A stretch of DNA of 5,986 bases from Syntrophaceae bacterium UBA1062 (GCA_002316295.1 DCDF01000095.1:1-5986); one strand, 5' to 3'. Positions 1 through 5,712 are shown, counted from the stretch's first letter. The notes: generated by a model not told the origin, from the sequence alone. Numbers and translations are program-made.

Positions 1-26
1 ACGTCACTTTCGAGCTTGGCAGATAA
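1..26 (+). CDS. Possible 3' end of an upstream gene
   Basis: The frame beginning at base 3 reads V-T-F-E-L-G-R and stops at TAA 24-26, seven bases before a strong palindrome that could act as its terminator. Only seven codons are visible, so the product cannot be named and the frame itself is a guess. The other two + frames are also open across this stretch. It is listed because a gene end followed directly by a hairpin is the simplest reading of the left edge. Confidence 0.22.
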
Positions 27-32
27 AACCCG

Positions 33-62
33 GCCCGAATGAGCCCATGGGCTCATTCGGGC
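33..62. terminator. 30-bp perfect palindrome, possible terminator
   Basis: Bases 33-62 form a perfect inverted repeat (GCCCGAATGAGCCC and its complement around a central AT). As RNA this is a stem of about 13 bp with a minimal loop. On the + strand no T-run follows. On the - strand the stem is followed by CCGGGTTTTATC, so an intrinsic terminator would work better for leftward transcription. It separates whatever lies to the left from the sigma-54 control region. A protein-binding palindrome is the alternative. Confidence 0.45.
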
Positions 63-135
63 ACCATGGTCTGATTCTTCCCGGCCGGAAGTCAGCCGAA
101 GAAGTATTTCTCAGCCCCTTCCCTGGATCTCTGAT

Positions 136-229
136 TGACAAGTTGTCAGCAGATCACGGCCTGTCCCAATCATTTTGTCATTTTGTCAAAGCTCTGCGGA
201 AAAGCAGCGGGGTTTTTGCCAAGATGTCA
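136..229. promoter_or_regulatory. Triple enhancer-like dyad array (UAS) of the left sigma-54 promoter
   Basis: Three 13-bp dyads share the form TGNCA-N3-TGNCA: TGACA-AGT-TGTCA at 136-148 (perfectly symmetric half sites), TGTCA-TTT-TGTCA at 176-188, and TGCCA-AGA-TGTCA at 217-229. Their centres (142, 182, 223) are 40 and 41 bp apart, close to four helical turns, so all three would face the same side of the DNA. The last centre is 70 bp upstream of the GG of the -24 element. This is the usual layout for an activator of the bacterial enhancer-binding protein class. The same array occurs at 5581-5676. The activator is not encoded in the window. Confidence 0.75.
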
Positions 230-264
230 CTGAGAAGTCCGTCATATATTCATTTCATTTATAT

Positions 265-277
265 TTTCAATGAGTTA
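265..277 (+). promoter_or_regulatory. IHF-like bending site
   Basis: TTTCAATGAGTTA matches the IHF consensus WATCAANNNNTTR at all but one defined position. It lies in an AT-rich stretch between the enhancer array and the -24 element, where IHF commonly bends DNA at sigma-54 promoters. The TTTCAATG core recurs at the equivalent position before the right-hand promoter, which is the main reason to credit it. Confidence 0.5.
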
Positions 278-291
278 TATGATCCATTTCA

Positions 292-306
292 TGGCATGGA
301 TCTTGC
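292..306 (+). promoter_or_regulatory. Sigma-54 (-24/-12) promoter of the small membrane protein operon
   Basis: TGGCAT-N5-TTGC gives GG (293-294) and GC (305-306) separated by exactly 10 bp, the diagnostic sigma-54 spacing. Only the last base of the -24 box departs from TGGCAC-N5-TTGC. Transcription should begin near 317, leaving a leader of about 30 nt before the ATG at 349. Upstream dyads and an IHF-like site complete an enhancer-dependent promoter. Confidence 0.85.
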
Positions 307-348
307 CCTTCATTCGATAAAGAAACAAAAATTGAAAGGAGAAAAACA

Positions 349-525
349 ATGCTGGCCCTCTGGATCGTAATCGGCTGCCTGTTCTTGACGGGAATCGGTA
401 TCAGGTTCATGTATCGGGTTCTGGGTCTGACCCCGGTGGAAGCGACAGCGGTATTCGTGCTTATCGTCATGCTGGTGGGAATCAACACCGGCCCGGCTCG
501 GCAGATCATCGCACAGATGTTTTAA
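349..525 (+). CDS. 58-aa two-helix membrane protein, family unknown (paralogue A)
   Basis: A hydrophobic 58-residue protein starts at ATG 349, seven bases after a strong AAAGGAG (335-341). Helix 1 spans about residues 3-18 and ends in the signature G9-xx-F12-xxx-I16-G17-x-R19-F20-xx-R23. A short basic or polar turn (about 19-30) leads to helix 2, about residues 31-46, and a short tail. No cleavable signal peptide or catalytic motif is evident; it should be an inner-membrane helical hairpin. A 59-aa paralogue at 5797-5976 shares 43 of 58 residues, and 19 of those 43 conserved codons differ synonymously. That is strong evidence that this is a real, selected protein. It is the first gene of a sigma-54 operon with the AtpZ-like gene 10 bases downstream. 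I do not recognise a named family. A stress-linked or ATPase-linked role is inference from regulation and neighbours only. Confidence 0.88.
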   Translation: MLALWIVIGCLFLTGIGIRFMYRVLGLTPVEATAVFVLIVMLVGINTGPARQIIAQMF

Positions 526-535
526 CGGCGGGGCA

Positions 536-766
536 ATGAAGAGATACAAGCCATCACGCAAGCTGCTCGCACGGATTACGAGAATAAGTGCATACAGCTT
601 CGTGCTCGTGATCATGACCTTCCTCGGCCTTTATGGAGGGCTCTATCTCGACAAGGTCACGAATATGGCGCCGAACTTCACCCTGCTCGGACTCGTTATC
701 GGCATTATACTGGGATTCAGAGGTTTTATCCAGGAAGCGATTTCAGAAAGGAGAAGGGAGTCATGA
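536..766 (+). CDS. AtpZ/AtpI-like small membrane protein (putative F0F1-ATPase accessory subunit)
   Basis: A 76-aa protein with a basic N-terminus (residues 1-16), helix 1 at about 19-38, the conserved turn L-Y-L-D-K (36-40) then P46 and F48, and helix 2 at about 49-65 with the glycine-rich L-V-I-G-I-I-L-G-F pattern, then a charged tail. This matches the AtpZ/AtpI type (Pfam ATPase_gene1). Family members usually sit before ATP synthase genes, where they aid c-ring assembly or have been linked to Mg2+/Ca2+ supply. The length is normal. Oddly, no atp gene follows: a 35-aa gene and a strong terminator do. The ribosome site is weak (GGCGGGG 527-533, very close to ATG 536), so translation may be coupled to the gene ending at 525. 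Family assignment is good; a role in this cell's ATP synthase is unproven. Confidence 0.85.
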   Translation: MKRYKPSRKLLARITRISAYSFVLVIMTFLGLYGGLYLDKVTNMAPNFTLLGLVIGIILGFRGFIQEAISERRRES

Positions 767-870
767 CATTCATATTCACAGCCCTCGGCGTCGTTTTCTT
801 CGTCGCCATCGGTTATCGGTTCGTAACCAGAATGACGACCAAGGAACCCGCAGCCTCCAGGGCGAAGTAA
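763..870 (+). CDS. 35-aa single-helix membrane protein sharing the paralogue A/B signature
   Basis: The ATG at 763 overlaps the TGA of the AtpZ-like gene (ATGA 763-766) and is preceded by AAAGGAG at 747-753, so coupled translation is expected. The product has one hydrophobic helix at about residues 3-18 and a short polar, basic tail. Residues G9, F12, I16, G17, R19, F20 and R23 coincide, at identical positions and without gaps, with the first helix of the 58-aa and 59-aa proteins. This suggests a one-helix homologue that lacks the second helix. The ORF is short and the function unknown. Support comes from the overlap, the ribosome site, the shared signature and the terminator that follows 27 bases later. 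Confidence 0.72.
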   Translation: MTFIFTALGVVFFVAIGYRFVTRMTTKEPAASRAK

Positions 871-897
871 CCCGGCTCTTTTCTTGAACGGCGAGAC

Positions 898-949
898 AGC
901 CCCTTGAGAAGGAAGACCTCGTGAGTCTTCCTTCTCAAGGGGCTTTTTT
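898..949 (+). terminator. Rho-independent terminator
   Basis: A perfect 20-bp stem (898-917 pairing with 925-944) with a 7-nt loop is followed directly by a run of six T (944-949). The outer stem is AGCCCC/GGGGCT. It ends the sigma-54 operon 27 bases after the last stop codon. The stem is unusually long and flawless for an intrinsic terminator. Confidence 0.93.
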
Positions 950-963
950 ATGCCGCCGGCTTA

Positions 964-992
964 TGGAAATGCGTCACATGAATCGGTAATAT
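964..992 (+). promoter_or_regulatory. Weak candidate sigma-70 promoter for the MBL gene
   Basis: TGGAAA (964-969), a 17-bp spacer and TAATAT (987-992) each match 4 of 6 consensus bases. The MBL gene needs its own promoter, since a strong terminator lies just upstream, and this is the best candidate seen in 950-1059. The match is poor. Confidence 0.22.
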
Positions 993-1059
993 GTCTTTGA
1001 AAGAGGCACACGTCCATGTCAGACTGTGCAGAACCCGGCGTGGGGGTGAAGGACTGAAC

Positions 1060-1803
1060 ATGCAAACGATGAAAATACGCTTCTTCGGCTCCGGCGACGC
1101 CTTCGGCAGCGGAGGAAGGCTCCAGAGCTGCATCATGGCCGACACCGGCCGATTTGGCTTTCTCATCGACTGTGGAGCGACAGCGCTCACCGGTATGAAA
1201 CAGAGCGGATTCGACTCATCGCGGATCAATGCCGTGATCATATCTCACCTTCACGGAGACCACTTCGGCGGACTGCCGTTTCTCATCAAGGAGATCCAGG
1301 TGAACGGCACAAGAACCGAGCCTCTGCTTGTGGCAGGACCCGATGACCTCGAGTTTCGTACAGAACAGCTCCTCGGTCTGCTCTTCCCCGGCCATGAGGA
1401 CGTCCGCTCCCGGTTCTGGCCCGATTTTCGCGTTCTCCACCCAGGACGGACCGAGCAGATCGGCGATATCCTGGTCGCGGCATATCCCGCCGCGCATTCC
1501 CCCCTGGCCCGCCCTCTGTCGCTGAGGATAGAATGCTGCGGGAAGATCATTGCATACACCGGCGACACCGAGTGGAACGACGTCATACCCGAGATATCCC
1601 GGGGCGCGGACCTCCTCGTCTGTGAAGCCTTCGAGTACCGGGCCGAGGCAGGCAACCACATTAATTACCTGACGCTGCTGAAGCATCGCCGCGAGCTCGA
1701 ATGCGGGCGGATCATCCTCACCCACCTGGGAGATACCATGCTCGGCAGATGCGGCTCTCTGGAATTCGAGTGCGCGCAGGACGGCTCTGTCATCGAGATA
1801 TAG
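1060..1803 (+). CDS. MBL-fold metallo-hydrolase, RNase Z-like
   Basis: A 247-aa cytoplasmic protein of the metallo-beta-lactamase fold. It shows the F-F-G-S-G strand near the N-terminus (8-12), the zinc motif H63-L-H65-G-D67-H68, a later H146 (A-A-H-S-P), D169 in Y-T-G-D-T, C-E-A at 188-190 and H222 in L-T-H-L-G-D. This order matches the RNase Z/arylsulfatase-like branch. It is shorter than tRNA-processing RNase Z (about 300 aa) and I see no exosite-arm insertion, so a small phosphodiesterase or other hydrolase is likelier than tRNA 3' processing. ATG 1060 was chosen because GAAGGA (1047-1052) sits 7 bases upstream; the frame is open back to 991 but without homologous-looking sequence. It stands alone between a terminator and a separate promoter. 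The substrate cannot be told from sequence. Confidence 0.88.
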   Translation: MQTMKIRFFGSGDAFGSGGRLQSCIMADTGRFGFLIDCGATALTGMKQSGFDSSRINAVIISHLHGDHFGGLPFLIKEIQVNGTRTEPLLVAGPDDLEFRTEQLLGLLFPGHEDVRSRFWPDFRVLHPGRTEQIGDILVAAYPAAHSPLARPLSLRIECCGKIIAYTGDTEWNDVIPEISRGADLLVCEAFEYRAEAGNHINYLTLLKHRRELECGRIILTHLGDTMLGRCGSLEFECAQDGSVIEI

Positions 1804-1918
1804 ACGCCGGCACCGGCTGTTCCACCCCGGTCTTCCGCCGAATACCCCCTCAAACACCTGCTTGCACAGGAAAAGGCGCTCGGCGGCCCCGCTGAACCCC
1901 GGGGATTATATCTAAGTC

Positions 1919-1947
1919 TTGATATTTACTTAATGCTGGATTATAAT
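1919..1947 (+). promoter_or_regulatory. Sigma-70-type promoter of the epimerase-PilZ gene
   Basis: TTGATA (1919-1924), a 17-bp spacer and a perfect TATAAT (1942-1947) make this the best housekeeping promoter in the window. Initiation near 1954 would give a leader of about 110 nt. The local base composition falls sharply to AT-rich here. The bases before it (1804-1918) hold no gene or convincing terminator that I can see. Confidence 0.8.
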
Positions 1948-1957
1948 GACGAGAATT

Positions 1958-1980
1958 GCCTTTTTTCACCGGAAAAAGGC
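1958..1980 (+). other. Stem-loop at the start of the epimerase-PilZ leader
   Basis: GCCTTTTTTC and GGAAAAAGGC pair as a 10-bp stem (one T-G wobble) around ACC. It begins only a few bases after the predicted transcription start, so it would lie at the 5' end of the mRNA, where such hairpins often protect against decay. A regulator-binding dyad is the alternative. There is no T-run after it, so it is not an intrinsic terminator on this strand. Confidence 0.45.
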
Positions 1981-2066
1981 ATACGGTGATATGGATTCCT
2001 TACGGCATTGAATTCACGGGAGAAGACTCCGAGTGCTTTTATTGATCATTGATAAGGAGGCATGGC

Positions 2067-3413
2067 ATGAAAATCTTCATCACCGGCGCCACGGGCTTCA
2101 TCGGGACCCGCATGGCCAAAGACCTTTCAGACCGGGGGCACACACTTATCTGCCTCGTGAGAAAAACGAGCAATATTCGGTCACTGGAGAATATCGGCGC
2201 AGTTCCCTTCTGGGGAGATGTCTGTGACCGTCGTTCACTCAAGCCCGGCATGTCGGGATGCGACGCCCTCATTCATCTCGCGGCGGCCACATCCTTCTGG
2301 GAGCAGGACAGGGAATCCTACAGCCTTACCAATGTGAACGGCACGAGAAACGTCATGGAATGCGCCGTCGAGGCAGGCATACCCAGGGTTGTTCATATGA
2401 GCGCCCTCTCGGTGTACGGCAGGCCCGTCCAGAGACCGTTCAACGAGACGAGCACGGTCGGCCCGGTCCGGTTCAGCGAGTATGCCAGGACAAAATATGA
2501 AGCCGAGCGGATCGCCTGGGGCCTGCATGCGAAAAAGGACCTCCCCCTCGTCGTGTGCTACCCCGCCGTGGCGCTGGGCGCCGGAAGGCGGGCTGGCGGG
2601 ACATCGTTCATCGGCAGGCTCGTGGGCGCTCTCTCCGTGTCCCGGGCGTTTCTCAATTCCATTCATACATTCGTTCACGTTCAGGACGTGGCTGAGGCCG
2701 TCTCCCGGATCCTCGACAGAGAATTTCCCATCGGTCAGCGGTATTTCATCGCAGGCGAGCGCCTCTCCATCCGACGCCTCCTCGCAATGGTCGAAGAGGC
2801 TTCCGGCAGGAAGCTCGCGCGCAGCAGCGTTTCGATTCCCTCTGCAAGGATCGTTGGCACGACCCTGACCGCTGTGGCCGGCATCACGAGAAAGCCGCCG
2901 CTCATGGGGCTGTCGAGCGATTACCTCGCGACTCTGCGCGAGGGACTCGCAGCGGACGGCGGCAAGGCGGTCCGCGAGCTCGGCATGACCTATACACCCA
3001 TTTCCGCAGCTGTCTCGGAAGAGGTTTCCGAAATGGACGCCGAAGGGCTGCTTTCGGACAAACGAAGGGCAAGGCGCTATCCGCTCGGACTGGAGATCGC
3101 ATACCGTGCTCAGGGCGATGACGGCCCCATGCGCGGCTATGTCCTGAACATCAGCGAGAGCGGGATGTACATCGTCACCCGAAAGCCTTACCCCAGGGGC
3201 AGATATATCAGCGCGAACCTCTCACCGAACAGGCCTGGCGGGTACTTCATGGCCAGAGGCAGAGTGGTGAGGGCCACTGCCGGCGGTATAGCCGTTGATT
3301 TTTCCCATCGGGACGGAAGCATCCGGGATCTCATCGAAGAGCTCGGGAAATATCCTCACGCGTCTGCTCCCGTTGCCGATGCGGCCCGCTCTCGGGCGGC
3401 TCCCGAGGCATGA
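2067..3413 (+). CDS. NAD(P)-dependent epimerase/reductase with C-terminal PilZ domain
   Basis: A 448-aa two-domain protein. Residues 1 to about 320 are an extended SDR (NAD-dependent epimerase/dehydratase-like): nucleotide loop G7-A-T-G10-F-I-G13, D51 in G-D-V at the end of a strand, H70-L-A-A-A, catalytic S112 with Y139-A-R-T-K143, and a V-H-V-Q-D-V-A-E stretch at 203-210. Residues from about 331 to 430 are PilZ: R333-xxx-R337 followed by N361-x-S363-xx-G366, the two motifs that bind cyclic di-GMP, both intact. A short Ala/Pro/Arg tail ends the protein. ATG 2067 is 6 bases after AAGGAGG (2054-2060); an in-frame TTG at 2049 is less likely. The substrate could be a nucleotide sugar, a steroid-like or dihydroflavonol-like ketone; I cannot say. 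The fusion suggests that c-di-GMP controls the enzyme's activity or location. It is monocistronic by context, with its own promoter. Confidence 0.9.
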   Translation: MKIFITGATGFIGTRMAKDLSDRGHTLICLVRKTSNIRSLENIGAVPFWGDVCDRRSLKPGMSGCDALIHLAAATSFWEQDRESYSLTNVNGTRNVMECAVEAGIPRVVHMSALSVYGRPVQRPFNETSTVGPVRFSEYARTKYEAERIAWGLHAKKDLPLVVCYPAVALGAGRRAGGTSFIGRLVGALSVSRAFLNSIHTFVHVQDVAEAVSRILDREFPIGQRYFIAGERLSIRRLLAMVEEASGRKLARSSVSIPSARIVGTTLTAVAGITRKPPLMGLSSDYLATLREGLAADGGKAVRELGMTYTPISAAVSEEVSEMDAEGLLSDKRRARRYPLGLEIAYRAQGDDGPMRGYVLNISESGMYIVTRKPYPRGRYISANLSPNRPGGYFMARGRVVRATAGGIAVDFSHRDGSIRDLIEELGKYPHASAPVADAARSRAAPEA

Positions 3414-3473
3414 GGGGATGGTCATTGTCCTGCGGAAGCATAAGCGGCGTGGGACGGCGGCGGCACAAATCAT

Positions 3474-3503
3474 TTGACGATCTTCAAGTATCCCGGTTAT
3501 ACG
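3474..3503 (+). promoter_or_regulatory. Candidate sigma-70 promoter for the VOC-helicase pair
   Basis: TTGACG (3474-3479; 5 of 6) is followed after 18 bp by TATACG (3498-3503; 4 of 6). Its position 30 bases before the VOC start fits. The -10 is imperfect and read-through from the epimerase-PilZ gene, whose stop is 120 bases upstream with no terminator visible, is an alternative. Confidence 0.42.
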
Positions 3504-3533
3504 AATTGAAATCATGACATCGGGAGCTTTTCT

Positions 3534-4106
3534 ATGATTTTACGAATAGACCACGTGGCCCTTGCCGTACAGGACTACAAGAAGGCGTTCGAGTTTTTCA
3601 CCAGGCTCTTCGGGGCAATCCCGGGCGCATATGCCGAGGACGGCTCCATGAAGTACCTGTGGCAGATCTGCTCGCTGGGAGATCTGAGCAGGTTCGAGCT
3701 CCTCACCCCGACCGGTCCGGGGAGCTTCCTCGACGGGTTTCTCCGCGACAGGCAGGGGGGCGTCCACCATATCACCATGCAGACGCCCGATATCCACCGC
3801 GCCCGCCGGACCCTCGAGGAAAACGGCATCCCCTATTTCGGGTTCAATGACTACGGTCCGGTGTGGAAAGAGCTGTTCATCCACCCGCGGGACGCCTTCG
3901 GCGTTCTCATCCAGATCGCGGAGTTTCAGCCCGATGACTGGCTTTCTCCCCAAGTGAGAATGCCGGGCGCCAAGAGATGGTCAGTGGAGAAGAGCGATTC
4001 GGGTGCACAACTGACCTTCGGCAATCCGGGCGGCGGCACGGTGACGATCGAGCTGAGCGCGGATGAAGTCGAAAGCCTGATCGAGGATTTGAAGAACACG
4101 ATCTGA
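3534..4106 (+). CDS. VOC-family (glyoxalase/methylmalonyl-CoA epimerase-like) protein
   Basis: A 190-aa protein. Residues 1 to about 131 form the two beta-alpha-beta-beta-beta units of the VOC fold: I-D-H7-V-A-L-A-V opens the first, F-E55-L-L closes it, G-V-H78-H79-I-T opens the second and Q-I-A-E130-F closes it. H7, E55, H79 and E130 occupy the places of the four metal ligands in methylmalonyl-CoA epimerase (where the second is usually Gln), so a metal site looks intact. A tail of about 55 residues (136-190) with a beta-like segment and an acidic amphipathic end goes beyond the minimal fold. GGGAG (3522-3526) lies 7 bases before ATG 3534. The helicase gene starts 40 bases downstream, suggesting co-transcription without an obvious functional link. 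Substrate unknown; epimerase, lyase or dioxygenase chemistry are all possible in this fold. Confidence 0.85.
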   Translation: MILRIDHVALAVQDYKKAFEFFTRLFGAIPGAYAEDGSMKYLWQICSLGDLSRFELLTPTGPGSFLDGFLRDRQGGVHHITMQTPDIHRARRTLEENGIPYFGFNDYGPVWKELFIHPRDAFGVLIQIAEFQPDDWLSPQVRMPGAKRWSVEKSDSGAQLTFGNPGGGTVTIELSADEVESLIEDLKNTI

Positions 4107-4146
4107 TGCGTATGCCAGCTTGTGCACGTCTGCAAGAAGGCCGCCA

Positions 4147-5550
4147 GTGAATACCATGGAGATCACGGTTCATGTAGACAACGCCGTCCGTGTCCTGGAG
4201 GCGGACCTTCCGCCGGAGACGGTGAAGCGCATCGAGGCGGACCTCACTCTGCCCAACCCGAAATGGGAGCAGGTGGAAAAGTACAACCGGAGCAGGAGGC
4301 GGAACTTCCAGCCGGAGATGCTCGCCTTCTTTCAGCGCAGCAACGGCGTGCTCATCCTGCCCAGGGGCTACATCAACCATCTTCTCGGCAGGCTGGGCAC
4401 ACTGCCGTATATGGTCGTGGATCGGACGCGCACCCTGGATCCGGTCGATTTCGGTTTCCATGCACGGCTCCATCCCTATCAGCTCGCTGCAGTCAGAGAT
4501 CTCACGGCGCGAAGGTTCGGCGTTCTCGAGGCGCCTCCCGGGGCGGGAAAGACGGTGATAGCTCTCGACATCATCGCCCGCCGGAGACAGCCCGCCCTGG
4601 TGGTCGTACACACCAAGGAGCTCATGTATCAGTGGCACAGGCGCGCCCTGGAGTTTCTGAACGCCTGCGATGATGATATCGGGCTCGTCGGCGACGGCAG
4701 AAAAGACATCGGCAGAAAGCTCACCATAGCGATCATCAACTCGCTCTATCGAGTCATGGACGAGGTGAAGCCCACCATCGGACACCTGATCGTGGACGAA
4801 TGCCATCACACCCCGGCGCGAACCTTCACCGAGGTAGTCGGACGCCTCGACGCTTCGTTCATGCTCGGGCTCTCCGCAACCCCGTACCGACGCGACAAGC
4901 TCACCCGTCTCATCTACTTCTATCTCGGAGACCGCCTCCACAAGATCCAGCCCCGCGAGCTCCAGGAGATAGACCGGATCATGCGGGCGACGCTCAAGGT
5001 GCGGAGAACCCGGTGCTCGTATTACTTTGACTCGGACGAGTACCAGTCCATGATCTCCGCACTTGTGGCGGACCGGCGGAGAAACGCCATCATCGCGCGC
5101 GACGTGGTGGAACGGGCCCGCAGCGGCAAGAGCGGCATCGCGCTCGTCATCTCCGACCGCGTTGCCCACTGCGAGGAGCTCTACCGGATGATATCGGAGT
5201 CCGGACTTGGCGTGTCGCTGCTCACCGGCGCCGTGCCCATGGCCAGGAGGAGCGAGCTCGTGCAAAATCTGAACCTGTCGAAATCGCACATTCTCGTCGC
5301 CACATCCCAGCTCATCGGCGAAGGGTTCGATCTCAAAGCCCTGAGCTCCATCTTCCTCGCCACCCCCATCCGCTTCACCGGAAGAGTCAAGCAGTACATC
5401 GGCCGGATCCTCAGGGTCTCCGAGGGCAAGGACGAGGCGGTAATATACGATTACGTCGATGAGAACGGCATGCTCATCAGCAGCTTCCAGTCGAGGCTCA
5501 GTGCATACCAGGACATGGGGGTCAGCATCCTCCCCGTTCATCTGGAATAG
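4147..5550 (+). CDS. SF2 DEAD/DEAH-box helicase, XPB/SSL2-like
   Basis: A 467-aa ATP-dependent DNA helicase or translocase. An N-terminal domain of about 105 residues, rich in R/K around 48-52, precedes the helicase core: L-H-P-Y-Q112 (Q-motif-like), Walker A A-P-P-G-A-G-K-T (129-136), V-H-T-K-E-L (154-159), D217-E-C-H (motif II), G-L-S-A-T-P (241-246, motif III), L-L-T-G (358-361), V-A-T-S-Q-L-I-G-E-G-F-D (384-395, motif V) and Q416-Y-I-G-R-I-L-R (motif VI). All are intact. The pattern is that of XPB-like helicases, and more closely of those found with TOTE conflict systems and phages, judged from memory. No primase-polymerase or nuclease partner is present here. The GTG at 4147 was chosen because AAGAAGG (4134-4140) is 6 bases upstream; ATG 4156 is the alternative. 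A repair or mobile-element-defence role is inference. Confidence 0.9.
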   Translation: MNTMEITVHVDNAVRVLEADLPPETVKRIEADLTLPNPKWEQVEKYNRSRRRNFQPEMLAFFQRSNGVLILPRGYINHLLGRLGTLPYMVVDRTRTLDPVDFGFHARLHPYQLAAVRDLTARRFGVLEAPPGAGKTVIALDIIARRRQPALVVVHTKELMYQWHRRALEFLNACDDDIGLVGDGRKDIGRKLTIAIINSLYRVMDEVKPTIGHLIVDECHHTPARTFTEVVGRLDASFMLGLSATPYRRDKLTRLIYFYLGDRLHKIQPRELQEIDRIMRATLKVRRTRCSYYFDSDEYQSMISALVADRRRNAIIARDVVERARSGKSGIALVISDRVAHCEELYRMISESGLGVSLLTGAVPMARRSELVQNLNLSKSHILVATSQLIGEGFDLKALSSIFLATPIRFTGRVKQYIGRILRVSEGKDEAVIYDYVDENGMLISSFQSRLSAYQDMGVSILPVHLE

Positions 5551-5552
5551 GC

Positions 5553-5565
5553 CGCCCTCCGGGCG
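5553..5565 (+). other. Small GC hairpin after the helicase gene
   Basis: CGCCC-TCC-GGGCG starts three bases after the helicase stop codon. It has no following T-run, so it is at best a weak or Rho-assisted end signal. It is the only candidate for stopping read-through into the right-hand sigma-54 control region. Confidence 0.2.
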
Positions 5566-5580
5566 CATACGGTTCGAGCC

Positions 5581-5676
5581 TGCCAGAATGTCACGCACGA
5601 GTGAGAGCAGGGGCGGGGGTTTTGCCAATTTGGCACAGGCCGGGCTCCGGTGAGGCGTGCCGATGCCATTCTGGCA
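5581..5676. promoter_or_regulatory. Triple enhancer-like dyad array (UAS) of the right sigma-54 promoter
   Basis: Three 13-bp dyads: TGCCA-GAA-TGTCA at 5581-5593, TGCCA-ATT-TGGCA at 5623-5635 and TGCCA-TTC-TGGCA at 5664-5676; the last two have perfectly symmetric arms. Centres at 5587, 5629 and 5670 are 42 and 41 bp apart, and the last is 72 bp before the GG of the -24 element, nearly the same as at 136-229. Flanking bases differ greatly between the two arrays, so the dyads stand out as the conserved part. They define one regulon within this window. Confidence 0.78.
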
Positions 5677-5712
5677 GAAACCCCGGTTTCCTCATCCAAG
5701 CATCCCCAGTTA

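Noticed and set aside
176..188. TTTTGTCA repeated twice as a short tandem repeat or CRISPR-like element
   Set aside because: It is better explained as the middle dyad of the enhancer array, since its place at 40-41 bp from both neighbours fits the series.
47..370. A 107-codon + strand frame running through the left control region
   Set aside because: It crosses the palindrome, the dyads, the sigma-54 promoter and the start of the 58-aa gene, and has no ribosome site or recognisable domain.
310..615. A 101-codon minus-strand frame opposite the 58-aa gene; a similar one lies at 5776-5982
   Set aside because: The similarity of the two antisense frames follows from the conserved + strand genes. 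Silent third-position changes on the + strand show which strand is selected.
1013..1034. TGTCA followed by TGTGCA near 1017-1030 as a possible seventh dyad
   Set aside because: The second half site does not fit TGNCA, it is isolated, and no -24/-12 element lies at the right distance.
1804..1830. GCCGG-CA-CCGGC as a terminator for the MBL gene
   Set aside because: The two-base gap is too small for a stable hairpin loop and no T-run follows.
1216..1857. A 213-codon minus-strand frame opposite the MBL gene
   Set aside because: The + strand carries the HxHxDH zinc site and ordered MBL motifs; the antisense product shows none.
3907..5628. A 573-codon open frame on the minus strand opposite the helicase gene
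   Set aside because: It is antisense to a helicase with every family motif intact, its translation is low-complexity and rich in acidic and basic residues without recognisable domains, and long antisense frames are common in GC-rich genes.
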